Assembly (NCBI RefSeq): GCF_025997995.1
Contig: NZ_AP026683.1
Span: forward strand, 868,501 to 932,500
Length of the DNA: 64,000 nucleotides
Direction of reading: 5' to 3'
Source: Sediminibacterium sp. TEGAF015
Lineage (GTDB): Bacteria; Bacteroidota; Bacteroidia; Chitinophagales; Chitinophagaceae
Below are positions 16,124-26,045 of this stretch, in pieces (position 1 is the first letter of the stretch; every line of letters begins with the position of its first letter). A model generated the notes under the pieces. The model ran no database searches and was not told where the DNA came from. It saw nothing but the letters and a program-made list of their open reading frames with translations. The translations under genes were made by a program, and so were the position numbers.

Positions 16124-17326
16124 TTACTCACCCAAAATGGCGTGACCTAATTTATCTCTTTTTGTAGTCAGGTATTTCTCGTTGTAAGGATTAGGTGCCA
16201 CTTCAATAGGAACTGTATCAACTATTTCAAGACCATATCCCTTTAAGCCAGCCCGCTTACGTGGATTATTACTCATCAGCTTCAGCTTGGTAACTCCCAA
16301 TGCACGAAGTATTTGAGCTCCTACACCGTAATCTCTTTCATCCATTCCAAATCCGAGCTGTAAATTAGCTTCTACGGTATCCATTCCAGCTTCCTGTAAT
16401 TGATAGGCTTTTAATTTGTTAATCAGACCAATCCCTCTGCCCTCCTGATTCATATATAAAATAACACCTGCACCTGCTGCTTCAACCATACGCATGGCTT
16501 TGTGTAACTGTTCTCCACAATCACAACGCAGACTACCTAAAATATCTCCAGTAAAACAACTGCTATGTACACGCGTAAGCACAGGTTCGTCTTTACTCCA
16601 GCTACCTTTCACCAGCGCCAGGTGCTCTGCACCAGACAAAGTTTCTCTGAAAGCAAGCAATTCAAAAGAACCATATTTGGTTGGCATATTTACCCGAACC
16701 AATTCTTCAATTAAAGAATCTGAAGTCAATCGGTAATCAATTAGATCCTTAATTGAAATTATTTTGAGATCGAACTTTTTGGCAATTTCCAATAACTGTG
16801 GAAGCCTGGCCATAGACCCGTCTTCATTCATTACTTCTACCAGAACACCAGCCGGTTCTAATCCTGCCAAACGCGCCAGATCAACGGTTGCTTCTGTATG
16901 GCCACTTCTTCTCAACACTCCGCCGGCTTTGGCTCTCAGCGGAAATATATGACCGGGTCTGCCTAAATCGGAAGCTTTGGTTTCAGGATGCACCAATGCC
17001 TGTATGGTTTTAGAACGATCATGTGCAGAAATGCCTGTGGTAGTACCCTGACCAATCAAATCAATAGAAACAGTAAATGCAGTCTCATGCAAAGAAGTAT
17101 TGGATGAAACCATTGGTGTAAGATCTAATTCCTTGCATCGTTCTTCTGTTAACGCCGCACAAATCAACCCTCGTCCTTCTTTGCTCATGAAGTTGATGGC
17201 TTCCGGTGTTGCGAATCGGGCGGCCATAATAAAGTCGCCTTCGTTCTCACGATCTTCATCGTCTACCACAATCACCATCTTACCGTTTCTGATATCTTCA
17301 ATCGCTGCGGAAATACTATCTAACAT
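16124..17326 (-). CDS. ribBA: bifunctional DHBP synthase / GTP cyclohydrolase II
   Basis: RibBA makes both precursors of riboflavin: 3,4-dihydroxy-2-butanone 4-phosphate from ribulose 5-phosphate, and the pyrimidine from GTP. I chose the ATG at 17326 ([12 protein letters not shown]..., 400 residues) because the -7 box at 17344-17351 lies upstream of it but downstream of the in-frame ATG at 17362. The N-terminal RibB domain has [17 protein letters not shown] and [17 protein letters not shown]. The C-terminal RibA domain has the zinc motif [15 protein letters not shown], plus NQEGRGIGL and [15 protein letters not shown]. No FMN riboswitch is apparent in the short leader, and no other rib genes are nearby. 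Confidence 0.97.
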   Translation of the reverse strand: MLDSISAAIEDIRNGKMVIVVDDEDRENEGDFIMAARFATPEAINFMSKEGRGLICAALTEERCKELDLTPMVSSNTSLHETAFTVSIDLIGQGTTTGISAHDRSKTIQALVHPETKASDLGRPGHIFPLRAKAGGVLRRSGHTEATVDLARLAGLEPAGVLVEVMNEDGSMARLPQLLEIAKKFDLKIISIKDLIDYRLTSDSLIEELVRVNMPTKYGSFELLAFRETLSGAEHLALVKGSWSKDEPVLTRVHSSCFTGDILGSLRCDCGEQLHKAMRMVEAAGAGVILYMNQEGRGIGLINKLKAYQLQEAGMDTVEANLQLGFGMDERDYGVGAQILRALGVTKLKLMSNNPRKRAGLKGYGLEIVDTVPIEVAPNPYNEKYLTTKRDKLGHAILGE

Positions 17327-17343
17327 AAATCTGAATTGAGTTG

Positions 17344-17351
17344 CAAAATTA
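17344..17351 (-). promoter_or_regulatory. -7 box for ribBA
   Basis: Minus-strand TAATTTTG, an exact TAnnTTTG match, lies 18 bases before the chosen ATG. A TTG lies 15 bases upstream of it, shorter than the usual spacing. Confidence 0.6.
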
Positions 17352-17441
17352 CATAAACCCATTCAAGCCACCGCTTTTAAACAATTAGATTCGGTACAAA
17401 TACCCCTGATTTTAACAAATAATCGGGATAGCATTGAATAA

Positions 17442-20400
17442 ATGAATGATATGAAAAGAGTCCTTTGTTTTTGGAGCACACTTTTATTGCTTGCAGAAGC
17501 CGCTCCACAAAATCATTGGGGTGCAGTTAGTGGGGTGGTAAGTTTTAAGGGGATTAGAATTGCCGGGGCATTGGTTACCCTGAAAGACAACGGAACAGGA
17601 ATGCTGTATTCCACCAAGAGCAATGCATCAGGAACTTATGGAATTTATCAGTTAAGTCCTACCACGCAATACCAGTTAACCGTAAGTTATCCGAATGCAG
17701 ACACGCTGCAAATTCAATCGGTACATGTAATGGCAGGAGAAGATCTTCAGATACATATACCCTTGCAACCTTCTATGAATATACTAGTCCCGCTTACAAT
17801 TCAAAGCTCAATTCAAAATAAGCAATGGCGGAATGGAACTACTATTCAATCTGATCAGACAGTTCATAGTCAACATTGGGGAAATCTGTTTTTGCATGAA
17901 CCTTCTGCCAGTGTAAAAAATGATGGATCCGGAGCGCTTTCTTTTTCAGGACAACGATATCGTTCCAATGCATATTACATTGACGGGCTAATACAAAATG
18001 ATCCATTCGGACTTTCCCCCAGCGGCATATTAAACGGTGAAAACGGACAAGGTCCAGCAGCACTTGAAAGTATTGAACAAATCATGCTGATAAAGAATCC
18101 CTTTGATGCTTCATTGGGAAACGCTACCGGAGCAATTATACAAATAGTAACCAGCAGAGGTTCCAATCAACCCAAACAGGAAATATATTTTCATTCTAAA
18201 GCCAACTATAAACAATACAACCATAGAGGGATCAATCTGAGCGGCCCTGTGATTGCCAATAAAGTTTTCTTTTTTCTCAATACAGAATTCATTGCTTCTA
18301 AGGCTGATTTTTTGTATGACAGCAGTCATTACCAAGGTGATACCCGCTCCATTGAAAAACTAAATAGGCTCAGGCAAACCATAATGGAGCAATTTCAGTA
18401 TGACCCCGGAACACCAGACCAGCAGGCAACTTACAGAAACAACAGATTTTCGTTGCGAATAGATGCTGTAATGAAGAACCAACATCAAATTAGCCTAACA
18501 GGAAGATGGAATCAACAATTCAGAACGCATGCATATCTTCAAAATGCACGCCTCCTCTCATTCTCTAACAATGCAAAGCACCTGACGCAACAACAATTCT
18601 CTCTTAGTGCAGAATGGAAAAAACTGTGGAAGAATCAATTACAGAACAGATTGTCTTTTTATTTTAATCAACACCATCGCAATACAAACCCTTCCATTCA
18701 GACTTATCCAACCATCAGATTGCTAGACGGCGAAGGCATCATTGTTATAGGTGCGAATGAAGAAACCTATCAAAATATTTCTCAACAAAAAAGTTTTCAA
18801 ATCATCAACCGGTTGCATCGGCTGTCTGGTAGACATTTTATAGAAGTAGGTATAGATTTGCAATACCATCAACTGAACAACAATTTTATCCCGAATGGCC
18901 ATGGCAGCTATTTCTATTACAGCATCGGCGATTTTGTACAAAACAGAAAGCCCGTTGAGTTTACCATCAATAAAAAAAACAACCAAATACGGGAAGATGA
19001 TTTTTTGTCAAACATGCACATGATTAGAAAAGCAGTGTTTTTAAATTACAAATCATCCCTAAACAACCAGCTGCAATTGCAAGCAGGTATCCGATTACAA
19101 AAAGAATATTTTGCTAATGCGGCTGAAACAGATTCATTTACTCAGCAGGTAGCGCTGCCGATTCTTGCCTCCTATTATAATACGGAGGGCTTACAATCAG
19201 GAAGGCTCCCAGGCTTTAACTGGAGCATTGCACCGAGGATACAATGGGTCTGGAAAATGCCAAAATGGAATAGCATATTAAAATTAGGATCTGGCATTTT
19301 CATTGGCACAATTCCCAACTCATGGCTGTCCGGAATTCAAAGCAATAACGGGAATAAATTAACTGGCATCACTGCAAAAGGTAGTGACCTGAATGGATAC
19401 TATTTTACTCCACCCGGCTTTAACGGCCAACTTTCATTACCCCTACTTTATACAGAAACCAAGGGTACCATTTATGTAAGCAGTAAAGACCTCAAACTTC
19501 CTTCTATCTGGAGATCGGTACTTAGTTGGGAACAAAAAATCAATGCACATATTTCATTCGAAACAGAATTGTTGTTTTACCGGCAAAAAACAGAAACGGG
19601 ATTTACCAATATCAATATTACACAACCCAATTCTAACCTATCCGGAGCAGACCAACGGCGGATCTACCATCCAAACAAGCCCATCAGTATAGTTTTGCAA
19701 CCAAATACGGCGAATCCCTACCAACACGTTTTATTAATTCATAATTTGGACAGCCTGCAATCAAGTGGCTATCAATGGCAGTTTCAGACAACTGTAAACA
19801 AACAGCCATTCCGGATTATGTTGAATTATACTTACGGAAAATCTACTGCTGTATATGACGGTAATTTTACCAATACTTTGCATTACTGGAGATTACAGGA
19901 AAATATCAACGGCAGAAACAATCCGATATTGGCAACTTCAGACTTCAGTCAGGGTCATCGCATTCATGCTTCAATAACCTGGAAAAAGAAGGTTAACAAA
20001 AGACAGCAAACTACTGTATCCCTGCATTATACCGGTCAGCAGGGAGGATTATTCAGTTATGTATATGGCGAAAACAATCTTTCTGGTGATGACCCAACCG
20101 CCTTGGGGTACGACCTTATTTACATTCCCAAAACAGATGAACTCTCTTCCATGATTTTCAAACCTTCCGTCTTCAACGGCTGGTACTATGGATCAGAAGA
20201 ACAGAGAAGGGCACTGGATTATTTTATTAGTCAGGAATTGTATCTGCAAAAAAGAAGAGGGCAATATGCCGAGAAAAATGGCAGCAGAGCTCCTTTTTAT
20301 CATCGGGTGGATGGATCTGTTCAAAAGCAGTTTTATCCCAGCATTAGGCATTGTAAATTAAAATTGACCCTGAGTTTTGAACTAATCAATTTACTGGGTT

Positions 20401-20618
20401 TGATTAACCGGAACTGGGGGCAGGAATGGATTGTTCCCGGCAATCGAATTCCGTTGATTGGCTGGGAAGGTTGGGCAGATTTGGCTAACTCAATACCGCA
20501 ATATTCATTTGATCCGGGATGGTTAAACAGAAGCCTTTTTGAGACTAATTTCCAGGCTGGGAACCATAAATCGGGGAATTGGCAATTTCAGACCAGCCTT
20601 AGGTTAAGTTTTTATTAA
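17442..20618 (+). CDS. TonB-dependent receptor, Oar-like, with carboxypeptidase-regulatory-like domain
   Basis: This is a large outer-membrane protein of 1058 residues. A signal peptide (MKRVLCFWSTLLLLAEAAPQ, if ATG 17451 is used) is followed by a CarboxypepD_reg-like domain (about 28-105: VSGVVSFKGIRIAGALVTL, GTYGIYQLSP). A plug-like segment contains SFSGQRYRSNAYYIDGLIQN and GNATGAIIQIVTSRG. The rest is a long beta barrel with many aromatic/polar strands, ending in LRLSFY, the aromatic C-terminus needed by the Bam machinery. Oar-type receptors take up or export unknown ligands across the outer membrane with TonB energy. A tandem relative lies 198 bases downstream. Substrate unknown; no periplasmic partner gene is adjacent. 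Confidence 0.85.
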   Translation: MNDMKRVLCFWSTLLLLAEAAPQNHWGAVSGVVSFKGIRIAGALVTLKDNGTGMLYSTKSNASGTYGIYQLSPTTQYQLTVSYPNADTLQIQSVHVMAGEDLQIHIPLQPSMNILVPLTIQSSIQNKQWRNGTTIQSDQTVHSQHWGNLFLHEPSASVKNDGSGALSFSGQRYRSNAYYIDGLIQNDPFGLSPSGILNGENGQGPAALESIEQIMLIKNPFDASLGNATGAIIQIVTSRGSNQPKQEIYFHSKANYKQYNHRGINLSGPVIANKVFFFLNTEFIASKADFLYDSSHYQGDTRSIEKLNRLRQTIMEQFQYDPGTPDQQATYRNNRFSLRIDAVMKNQHQISLTGRWNQQFRTHAYLQNARLLSFSNNAKHLTQQQFSLSAEWKKLWKNQLQNRLSFYFNQHHRNTNPSIQTYPTIRLLDGEGIIVIGANEETYQNISQQKSFQIINRLHRLSGRHFIEVGIDLQYHQLNNNFIPNGHGSYFYYSIGDFVQNRKPVEFTINKKNNQIREDDFLSNMHMIRKAVFLNYKSSLNNQLQLQAGIRLQKEYFANAAETDSFTQQVALPILASYYNTEGLQSGRLPGFNWSIAPRIQWVWKMPKWNSILKLGSGIFIGTIPNSWLSGIQSNNGNKLTGITAKGSDLNGYYFTPPGFNGQLSLPLLYTETKGTIYVSSKDLKLPSIWRSVLSWEQKINAHISFETELLFYRQKTETGFTNINITQPNSNLSGADQRRIYHPNKPISIVLQPNTANPYQHVLLIHNLDSLQSSGYQWQFQTTVNKQPFRIMLNYTYGKSTAVYDGNFTNTLHYWRLQENINGRNNPILATSDFSQGHRIHASITWKKKVNKRQQTTVSLHYTGQQGGLFSYVYGENNLSGDDPTALGYDLIYIPKTDELSSMIFKPSVFNGWYYGSEEQRRALDYFISQELYLQKRRGQYAEKNGSRAPFYHRVDGSVQKQFYPSIRHCKLKLTLSFELINLLGLINRNWGQEWIVPGNRIPLIGWEGWADLANSIPQYSFDPGWLNRSLFETNFQAGNHKSGNWQFQTSLRLSFY

Positions 20619-20682
20619 CAAACACTTGTTCTTCAATAAGGGGCACACAGGGGCAAAAATCAACTTAATGTTATATCTATCA

Positions 20683-20724
20683 ATCACTTACGATCATTAC
20701 TTCCTATTTCTTGTTGTAAGTGAT
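20683..20724. repeat. 9-base perfect inverted repeat between the two Oar-like genes
   Basis: ATCACTTAC (20683-20691) and GTAAGTGAT (20716-20724) are perfect complements separated by 24 bases. They lie between the end of the first receptor gene and the promoter region of the second. This could be a regulator binding site or a weak stem. No T-run follows. Confidence 0.5.
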
Positions 20725-20764
20725 GTTTATAAACCTGTTTTTATTGATATATTATTTTAACAAG

Positions 20765-20798
20765 ATTTTGGGGACAAACGGGTTTAGTTGGATATTTG
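20765..20798 (+). promoter_or_regulatory. probable promoter of the second Oar-like receptor
   Basis: A TTTTG (-33 like, 20766-20769) is followed at the proper distance by GATATTTG (20791-20798), one mismatch from TAnnTTTG. The predicted start is about 13 bases before the ATG at 20817, supporting that codon over the in-frame TTG at 20796 inside the box. Confidence 0.5.
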
Positions 20799-20816
20799 CA
20801 GCACAAAACCAAGATT

Positions 20817-23800
20817 ATGAGAATTTTTAAAAGAATTTCATTGATTATGGTTGCCGTTTTAGCAACTTTAATTACGACCGCTCAGGTTACTACAAGTAGT
20901 ATCACAGGGGTTGTAAAAACTGCTGATGGGCAACCCGTTGAGGGCGCAAGCCTTGTGGCTGTTCATACGCCATCTGGTACACAGTATTCTACTTTAGCCA
21001 AAAAAGGCGGTGTATTTACCTTAGCTGGTTTAAGAACCGGAGGTCCTTACACACTTAAAATCAGCTTCACAGGTTTAAAAGTAGAGACAGTAAATGATAT
21101 CTATCTTTTATTGGGTGAACCATTCGTTATTAACCCTACACTTTTAGACGAATCTAAAGTGTTGAGTGAAGTAGTGGTTAATGCCCTGAAGAAAAAGTCC
21201 AGCGGAGACAAATCCGGAGGTGCTTCAACAGTAATCAACCAACGTATGTTGGGATCCATGCCTACTATCAGCCGTAGCATCACCGATTTTACCCGTGTTA
21301 CTCCACAGGCAAACGGTACCAGCTTCGCAGGTAGAGACGGACGTTTCAATAACACTCAAGTGGATGGTGCTAACTTAAACAACAACTTTGGTTTAAGTTC
21401 TGATCCGCTTCCTGGTGGTGGTGCAAGCCCAATTTCAATTGATGCGATTGAAGAAGTTTCTGTAAATATTGCTCCATTTGATGTAAGACAATCCGGTTTT
21501 ACAGGTGCAGGTATCAACGCAGTTACCAAGAGTGGTACCAACACTTTAAAAGGTTCTGTGTATGGTCTATACAGAAACCAAGATTATAACGGTTTAAATG
21601 TAGGAAATGTAAAGCTTCCTGCTCAAGTTAAATCTAGCAACAAAATCTTTGGTGCTACTTTAGGTGGTGCTATCATCAAGAATAAATTATTCTTCTTTGC
21701 TTCTTATGAAGAAGAAGAAAGAAGCCAACCTGGTATCGCATTCAGCCCTAGAGGTGGTTCTGGAAATGGTAACGTAAGTAACACAAGTGTAGACTCACTT
21801 ACTAAGTTTGCCAACTTCCTAAGAACAACTTACGGATACGATCCAGGTGCGTTTGACAACTTCCCCAACTTTGCTACTAAGAACACTAAAATGTTGGCAA
21901 AGATTGACTGGAACATCAACAACAACCACAAGTTAACTTTAAAGTATTCTGACCTTGTTAACAACAACGACCAGCAATTGAATGGTTCTAGTATTCCTAA
22001 CAACCCAACATTTGTTCCTGCTGGTGGTAGTTCAATCAGCCGTTTGCCTAACAACCGTTTTAGCTTAAACTCTATGTCTTTTGAAAATTCAAACTACAAG
22101 TTTAAGGATATTGTTAGAACAGGTTCTATTGAATTAAACTCTAACTTTAATGGCAAGTTCTCTAACCAGTTCATTGCTACTTTCTCCAAGATTCAGGCTA
22201 CAAGAGCGGTTGCAGGTGGTATCTTCCCAACCATTGATATTTTCAACAACAATGGTCAGAACTATATGTCTGCGGGATCTGATCCATTTACTAGAAACAA
22301 CGACGTTAAGAACGACGTATTCAACGTAACCAACAACTTTACTTATTATGCAGGTAAACATACTTTCACCGCAGGTGCTACTTATGAGTATCAGCGTGTA
22401 GGTAATATGTTTATGCCTGGTTCTGCAAGCTATTATGCTTATAATTCTTTGGCAGACTTCATGGCTAACAGAGCTCCTGCTGCATTCTCTTACACTTTCT
22501 CTTTAGATCCAAACAAGCCTGCAGTATATGCTGCTGACCTGAAAATTGGACAACTAGGTGTTTATTTCCAAGATGAATACAACGTTAACGAAAACTTCAA
22601 GTTAACTTATGGTTTACGTGTAGACAAAGTGTTATTCCCTGAAGCTCCATTAGAGAATCCTAATGTAAGTGCATTACGTTTCCCTGATAGAAATGGTGTT
22701 TCTACTACATTTAAAACAAGTGAGTGGCCTAAACAAAACACGCTTTACTTCTCTCCAAGAGTTGGATTCCGTTACAAAATCGATGATGAAAACATCGTAG
22801 TTCGTGGTGGATCTGGTTTATTTACAGGTAGAATTCCTTTTGTATACTTAACCAATATGCCAGGTAATAGCCAGATGTATCAAGCTAGCCAGGCGGTAAC
22901 CAACCCGGCATTATTAGGTAACTTCTTATTCAATCCTAATCCAGATGCTTACAGAGGAAGCTTTAGCCCAGTACCTGGTGTTTTAGCTAACAATGCGAAC
23001 ATTGTATTGATGGATCAATCTTTCCGTTTCCCTCAGGTTTGGAGAAACAATATTGCTATCGACAAGAAATTGGGTAATGGTTGGGCATTAACTGTTGAAG
23101 CCTTAATTACTAAGGATATCAACGCTGTTATCATGAGAAATGCTAACCAAAAAGCACCAACTGCCCAGTTAAACGGCGGTGGCGATATGAGACCAAGATA
23201 CGCTGCTACTGCCGACAGAAGATTGTACAGCAATATCGGATCTGCAATTGTTCTTGAAAATGCCAACAAAGGAAACAGTGGTTCATTAACTTTTATGGTT
23301 ACGAAAACTTCTACCAAAGGATTCTCTGGTATGTTGGCTTACACCATGAGCTATGCAAATGAATTAACTTCTAACCCAGGTAGCCAGGCAACTTCAACAT
23401 GGCAGAGCAATCCTACAACAGGAACTCAGAACGATTTACAATTGTTCAACTCTGCTTATGTAACACCACATAGAATTATCACCAATATGTCTTACAAGTT
23501 TAATACTGGTAAGCACTTAGCAACAACAGTTGGTTTGTTTGGTGAAATCGCTAGAGGTAACAACTTCAGCTATACTTACAATGGAGACCTCAACAACGAC
23601 GGTAATAGCTCTGACCTAATGTACATTACAGCTGCGCCAATTTTCGTTGCACAAACTGCAAGTGGTGGTAACCCTGCTAGAACTGCACAAGAGCAAGCAA
23701 ATGCTTGGGTACAATTCGTTCAGAATTCTCCTTACTTAAGAAAGAACATTGGTCAATATGCTGGCCGTAACGAAGTTTACCTTCCATGGGTTGCACGTTT

Positions 23801-24089
23801 CGACTTAAGAGTAGTTCAGGATATCATGGCAAATATTGGTGCACGCAAGCACACTTTACAGCTAACTGCTGATATCTTCAACGTAGGTAACTTGTTGTTC
23901 AAATCTTCAGGTGTAAGACAGATCGCTACAACAACTCAGCCTTTAATCTTTAGAGGCTTAGATACAGAAGGTCGTCCTACATTCAACTTGCAGCAGCAAG
24001 GTGGCCAGTTGGTTACCAAGCCATGGCAAGACAACCTAAGCTTAGCCAGCACATGGTCTATGCAGTTAGGTGTTCGTTATATCTTCTAA
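20817..24089 (+). CDS. TonB-dependent receptor, Oar-like (OmpA-related), probably abundant
   Basis: The protein has 1090 residues from ATG 20817. The signal peptide is MRIFKRISLIMVAVLATLIT, cleaved near TTA-Q. A CarboxypepD_reg domain (about 25-100: ITGVVKTADGQPVEGASLVA, GGVFTLAGLRTGGPYTLKIS) precedes the plug, with TPQANGTSFAGRDGRFNN and the highly typical Oar phrase IAPFDVRQSGFTGAGINAVT. The barrel ends in MQLGVRYIF. The gene keeps to few codons (GGT, AAC, TTA, TCT) much more strictly than the receptor before it, which usually reflects high expression. It is flanked by its own promoter and a strong terminator, so it is probably monocistronic. Ligand unknown. Confidence 0.88.
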   Translation: MRIFKRISLIMVAVLATLITTAQVTTSSITGVVKTADGQPVEGASLVAVHTPSGTQYSTLAKKGGVFTLAGLRTGGPYTLKISFTGLKVETVNDIYLLLGEPFVINPTLLDESKVLSEVVVNALKKKSSGDKSGGASTVINQRMLGSMPTISRSITDFTRVTPQANGTSFAGRDGRFNNTQVDGANLNNNFGLSSDPLPGGGASPISIDAIEEVSVNIAPFDVRQSGFTGAGINAVTKSGTNTLKGSVYGLYRNQDYNGLNVGNVKLPAQVKSSNKIFGATLGGAIIKNKLFFFASYEEEERSQPGIAFSPRGGSGNGNVSNTSVDSLTKFANFLRTTYGYDPGAFDNFPNFATKNTKMLAKIDWNINNNHKLTLKYSDLVNNNDQQLNGSSIPNNPTFVPAGGSSISRLPNNRFSLNSMSFENSNYKFKDIVRTGSIELNSNFNGKFSNQFIATFSKIQATRAVAGGIFPTIDIFNNNGQNYMSAGSDPFTRNNDVKNDVFNVTNNFTYYAGKHTFTAGATYEYQRVGNMFMPGSASYYAYNSLADFMANRAPAAFSYTFSLDPNKPAVYAADLKIGQLGVYFQDEYNVNENFKLTYGLRVDKVLFPEAPLENPNVSALRFPDRNGVSTTFKTSEWPKQNTLYFSPRVGFRYKIDDENIVVRGGSGLFTGRIPFVYLTNMPGNSQMYQASQAVTNPALLGNFLFNPNPDAYRGSFSPVPGVLANNANIVLMDQSFRFPQVWRNNIAIDKKLGNGWALTVEALITKDINAVIMRNANQKAPTAQLNGGGDMRPRYAATADRRLYSNIGSAIVLENANKGNSGSLTFMVTKTSTKGFSGMLAYTMSYANELTSNPGSQATSTWQSNPTTGTQNDLQLFNSAYVTPHRIITNMSYKFNTGKHLATTVGLFGEIARGNNFSYTYNGDLNNDGNSSDLMYITAAPIFVAQTASGGNPARTAQEQANAWVQFVQNSPYLRKNIGQYAGRNEVYLPWVARFDLRVVQDIMANIGARKHTLQLTADIFNVGNLLFKSSGVRQIATTTQPLIFRGLDTEGRPTFNLQQQGGQLVTKPWQDNLSLASTWSMQLGVRYIF

Positions 24090-24108
24090 TTAAGAATAAC
24101 ATTTATAG

Positions 24109-24138
24109 AAAAGCCCCGAGTTATACTCGGGGCTTTTT
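24109..24138 (+). terminator. strong intrinsic terminator after the second Oar-like gene
   Basis: The 12-base arms AAAAGCCCCGAG (24109-24120) and CTCGGGGCTTTT (24126-24137) have a TTATA loop and a T-run. It also lies between convergent genes. Confidence 0.92.
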
Positions 24139-24178
24139 GTTTACAATAGTGTAAATCAGAGAAAACCAGGTTCAATAC

Positions 24179-24994
24179 TTATCGTCCCCAGCCCCATTTC
24201 AGAAAATCAGGCATGGCTTTTTCCCAGGTCTCCACATCATGTTTACCATCTTCTAACTCTAGATAGGCAATATGTTCATCCGTAAATCCCTTGGCTTTTA
24301 GTGCAACAATCAAATCCAGCGCATCGTCAATAGAATCAATCACCCCATTATTGTTTCTGTCAGCGGTTTCATCCAATGTTCCGCATTCAATAAAAAACTG
24401 AAGCCATGGATAGAATTTCCCTTTCCTGACCTGTAAGTGCATCAGACGATCTTGCTCATCATCGTATCCATCATCATACCCTTTTCTTCTCCACCATAAA
24501 GAAGGGCTAAACATGCCTACTTTCCTGAATTCACTAGCATGATTCCAGGCAATATCCATAGCACTTAAAGCCCCCAGTGAAAAACCTGCGAATGACTTAT
24601 CTCTGAAAGATGGCGCATTAAATTTTTTACGAATAAAAGGGAGCAGCTCTTCAAAAATAAATTTCGTGTAAAGGCCAGCAGAAGCTCCTCTCCCTTTAAA
24701 GTCTGCTGAATAAGCTGTTCCATATTCCATTTTTCTGTCCGGGCCACAATGTATACCAATACAACAAAGGGGTTCAATCTTATCTGTGTCAATTAATCCA
24801 GATAGTATTTCCTGAAATTCCATCTTTACCAGATCCTGCCCATCATTAAAAAGCAATAAGGAAGTCTGATCAAAATCACTCATTGGAGAAGGCAGGTAAA
24901 TGTCAATGGTAACTTCTCTTTCCAGGTATTCAGAATGAACCTGACAGGTTTCCAACTGTATAGATGCTGCTTTAGCAGAAGGATGTGCATGCAT
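24179..24994 (-). CDS. alpha/beta-hydrolase esterase with EF-hand-like loop
   Basis: The 271-residue protein of the Fes/D-type esterase superfamily has no signal peptide. The nucleophile elbow is GFSLGALS with Ser139. The catalytic His is probably His252 in EDGKHDVETW, and the acid is near CGTLDE (residues 204-209). Just after that acid is DRNNNGVIDSID (212-223), which fits a calcium-binding EF-hand loop (D-x-N-x-N-G-x-I-x-x-x-D), as in dockerin-type loops. It is divergent from the ATP-grasp/GCS2 ligase pair with only 68 bases between starts, so it may release or edit the ligase product. Its substrate is unknown. Confidence 0.78.
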   Translation of the reverse strand: MHAHPSAKAASIQLETCQVHSEYLEREVTIDIYLPSPMSDFDQTSLLLFNDGQDLVKMEFQEILSGLIDTDKIEPLCCIGIHCGPDRKMEYGTAYSADFKGRGASAGLYTKFIFEELLPFIRKKFNAPSFRDKSFAGFSLGALSAMDIAWNHASEFRKVGMFSPSLWWRRKGYDDGYDDEQDRLMHLQVRKGKFYPWLQFFIECGTLDETADRNNNGVIDSIDDALDLIVALKAKGFTDEHIAYLELEDGKHDVETWEKAMPDFLKWGWGR

Positions 24995-24999
24995 ATGCT

Positions 25000-25007
25000 C
25001 AAAAATA
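25000..25007 (-). promoter_or_regulatory. -7 box for the esterase gene, almost leaderless
   Basis: Minus-strand TATTTTTG is an exact TAnnTTTG match whose last base is 5 bases before the ATG at 24994. If used, the mRNA would have a leader of 0-3 bases. Confidence 0.45.
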
Positions 25008-25062
25008 GGGGATTATATTTTTTTATTTATCATCTTATGACTTAAATTACAACTAAACCAAA

Positions 25063-26025
25063 ATGGCAAACATGAAAAAAATCGGGATTCTGTTTGGGCA
25101 GGAAAGAAGCTTTCCGCAGGCATTTATCGAAAGAATTAACAGTAAGCAGGTAAAAGGCATCATGGCTGAACCCGTAAAAATTGACAAGGTAATTCAAGGA
25201 GAAGATAGTGGCTATGCAGTGATAATTGACCGTATCAGTCAGGACGTTCCGTTTTACAGGGCCTATTTAAAAAATGCAGCTCTATGCGGTACAGCAGTTA
25301 TCAACAACCCATTTTGGTGGAGTGCAGATGAAAAGTTTTTCAACAATTGCCTGTCAACCAAAATAGAGGTTCCTGTACCCAAAACAGTAATTCTCCCATC
25401 CAGAGATTTGCCAACAGATACTGCAGAATTATCGTTCAGCAATCTTTCCTATCCATTAGACTGGGAAGGCATTTTCAACTATGTAGGATTTCCTGCATAC
25501 ATGAAACCCTTTGCCGGCGGAGGTTGGAAGAATGTATACAAGCTGAATGATCAGCAAGACTTTTTTGAAAAGCATTCAGAAACAGGACAGCTGGTTATGT
25601 TGTTACAGGAAGAAATCATTTTTGAGGAATACTATCGTTGTTATTGCATTGGTGGCAAGTATGTAAGAATCATGTCTTACGAACCACGCAATCCGCATCA
25701 TTTACGATATGCAGCCGACTTTAAGCCATCTGCAGAAAAGCTGAAAATGATGACAGATATAGTTTTAAAAATCAATCAGTACCTGGGCTATGATTTTAAT
25801 ACGGTTGAACTGGCCTTAAGAGACGGAGTGCCTTATGCTATTGATTTCTGCAATCCTGCACCGGATGCTGACATTAAAAGTGTTGGTCAGGAAAACTTTG
25901 ATTGGGTGGTAGAAACAGCAGCCACATTTGCTATAGAAAAAGCGCAAGCATATCAACCTGGAAAAGACAATTTAACCTGGGGCGAATACATCAAAAGAAG
26001 TGCAAACGGTAAGCCATTATATTAA
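25063..26025 (+). CDS. ATP-grasp carboxylate-amine/thiol ligase-like protein
   Basis: The 320-residue cytoplasmic protein has ATP-grasp features: KKIGILFGQERSFPQAFIER at the N-terminus (pre-ATP-grasp domain), an ATP-binding strand FPAYMKPFAGGGWKNV with Lys148 and a glycine loop (about 144-157), an LQEEIIFEEYYRCYCIGG strand, and a C-terminal metal-binding motif VELALRDGVPYAIDFCNPAP ending DAD. Such enzymes activate a carboxylate as an acyl-phosphate and join it to an amine, thiol or hydroxyl. It stands 20 bases before a GCS2-type ligase, which makes a two-step peptide-like synthesis likely. The start could be ATG 25063 or 25072. It is not close enough to RimK, DdlB or PurD for me to name it. 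Confidence 0.8.
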   Translation: MANMKKIGILFGQERSFPQAFIERINSKQVKGIMAEPVKIDKVIQGEDSGYAVIIDRISQDVPFYRAYLKNAALCGTAVINNPFWWSADEKFFNNCLSTKIEVPVPKTVILPSRDLPTDTAELSFSNLSYPLDWEGIFNYVGFPAYMKPFAGGGWKNVYKLNDQQDFFEKHSETGQLVMLLQEEIIFEEYYRCYCIGGKYVRIMSYEPRNPHHLRYAADFKPSAEKLKMMTDIVLKINQYLGYDFNTVELALRDGVPYAIDFCNPAPDADIKSVGQENFDWVVETAATFAIEKAQAYQPGKDNLTWGEYIKRSANGKPLY

Positions 26026-26045
26026 GCTGATAGAACAAGACTACT

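Noticed and set aside
17327..17441. FMN riboswitch before ribBA
   Set aside because: The leader from the -7 box is about 13 bases, too short for an RFN element.
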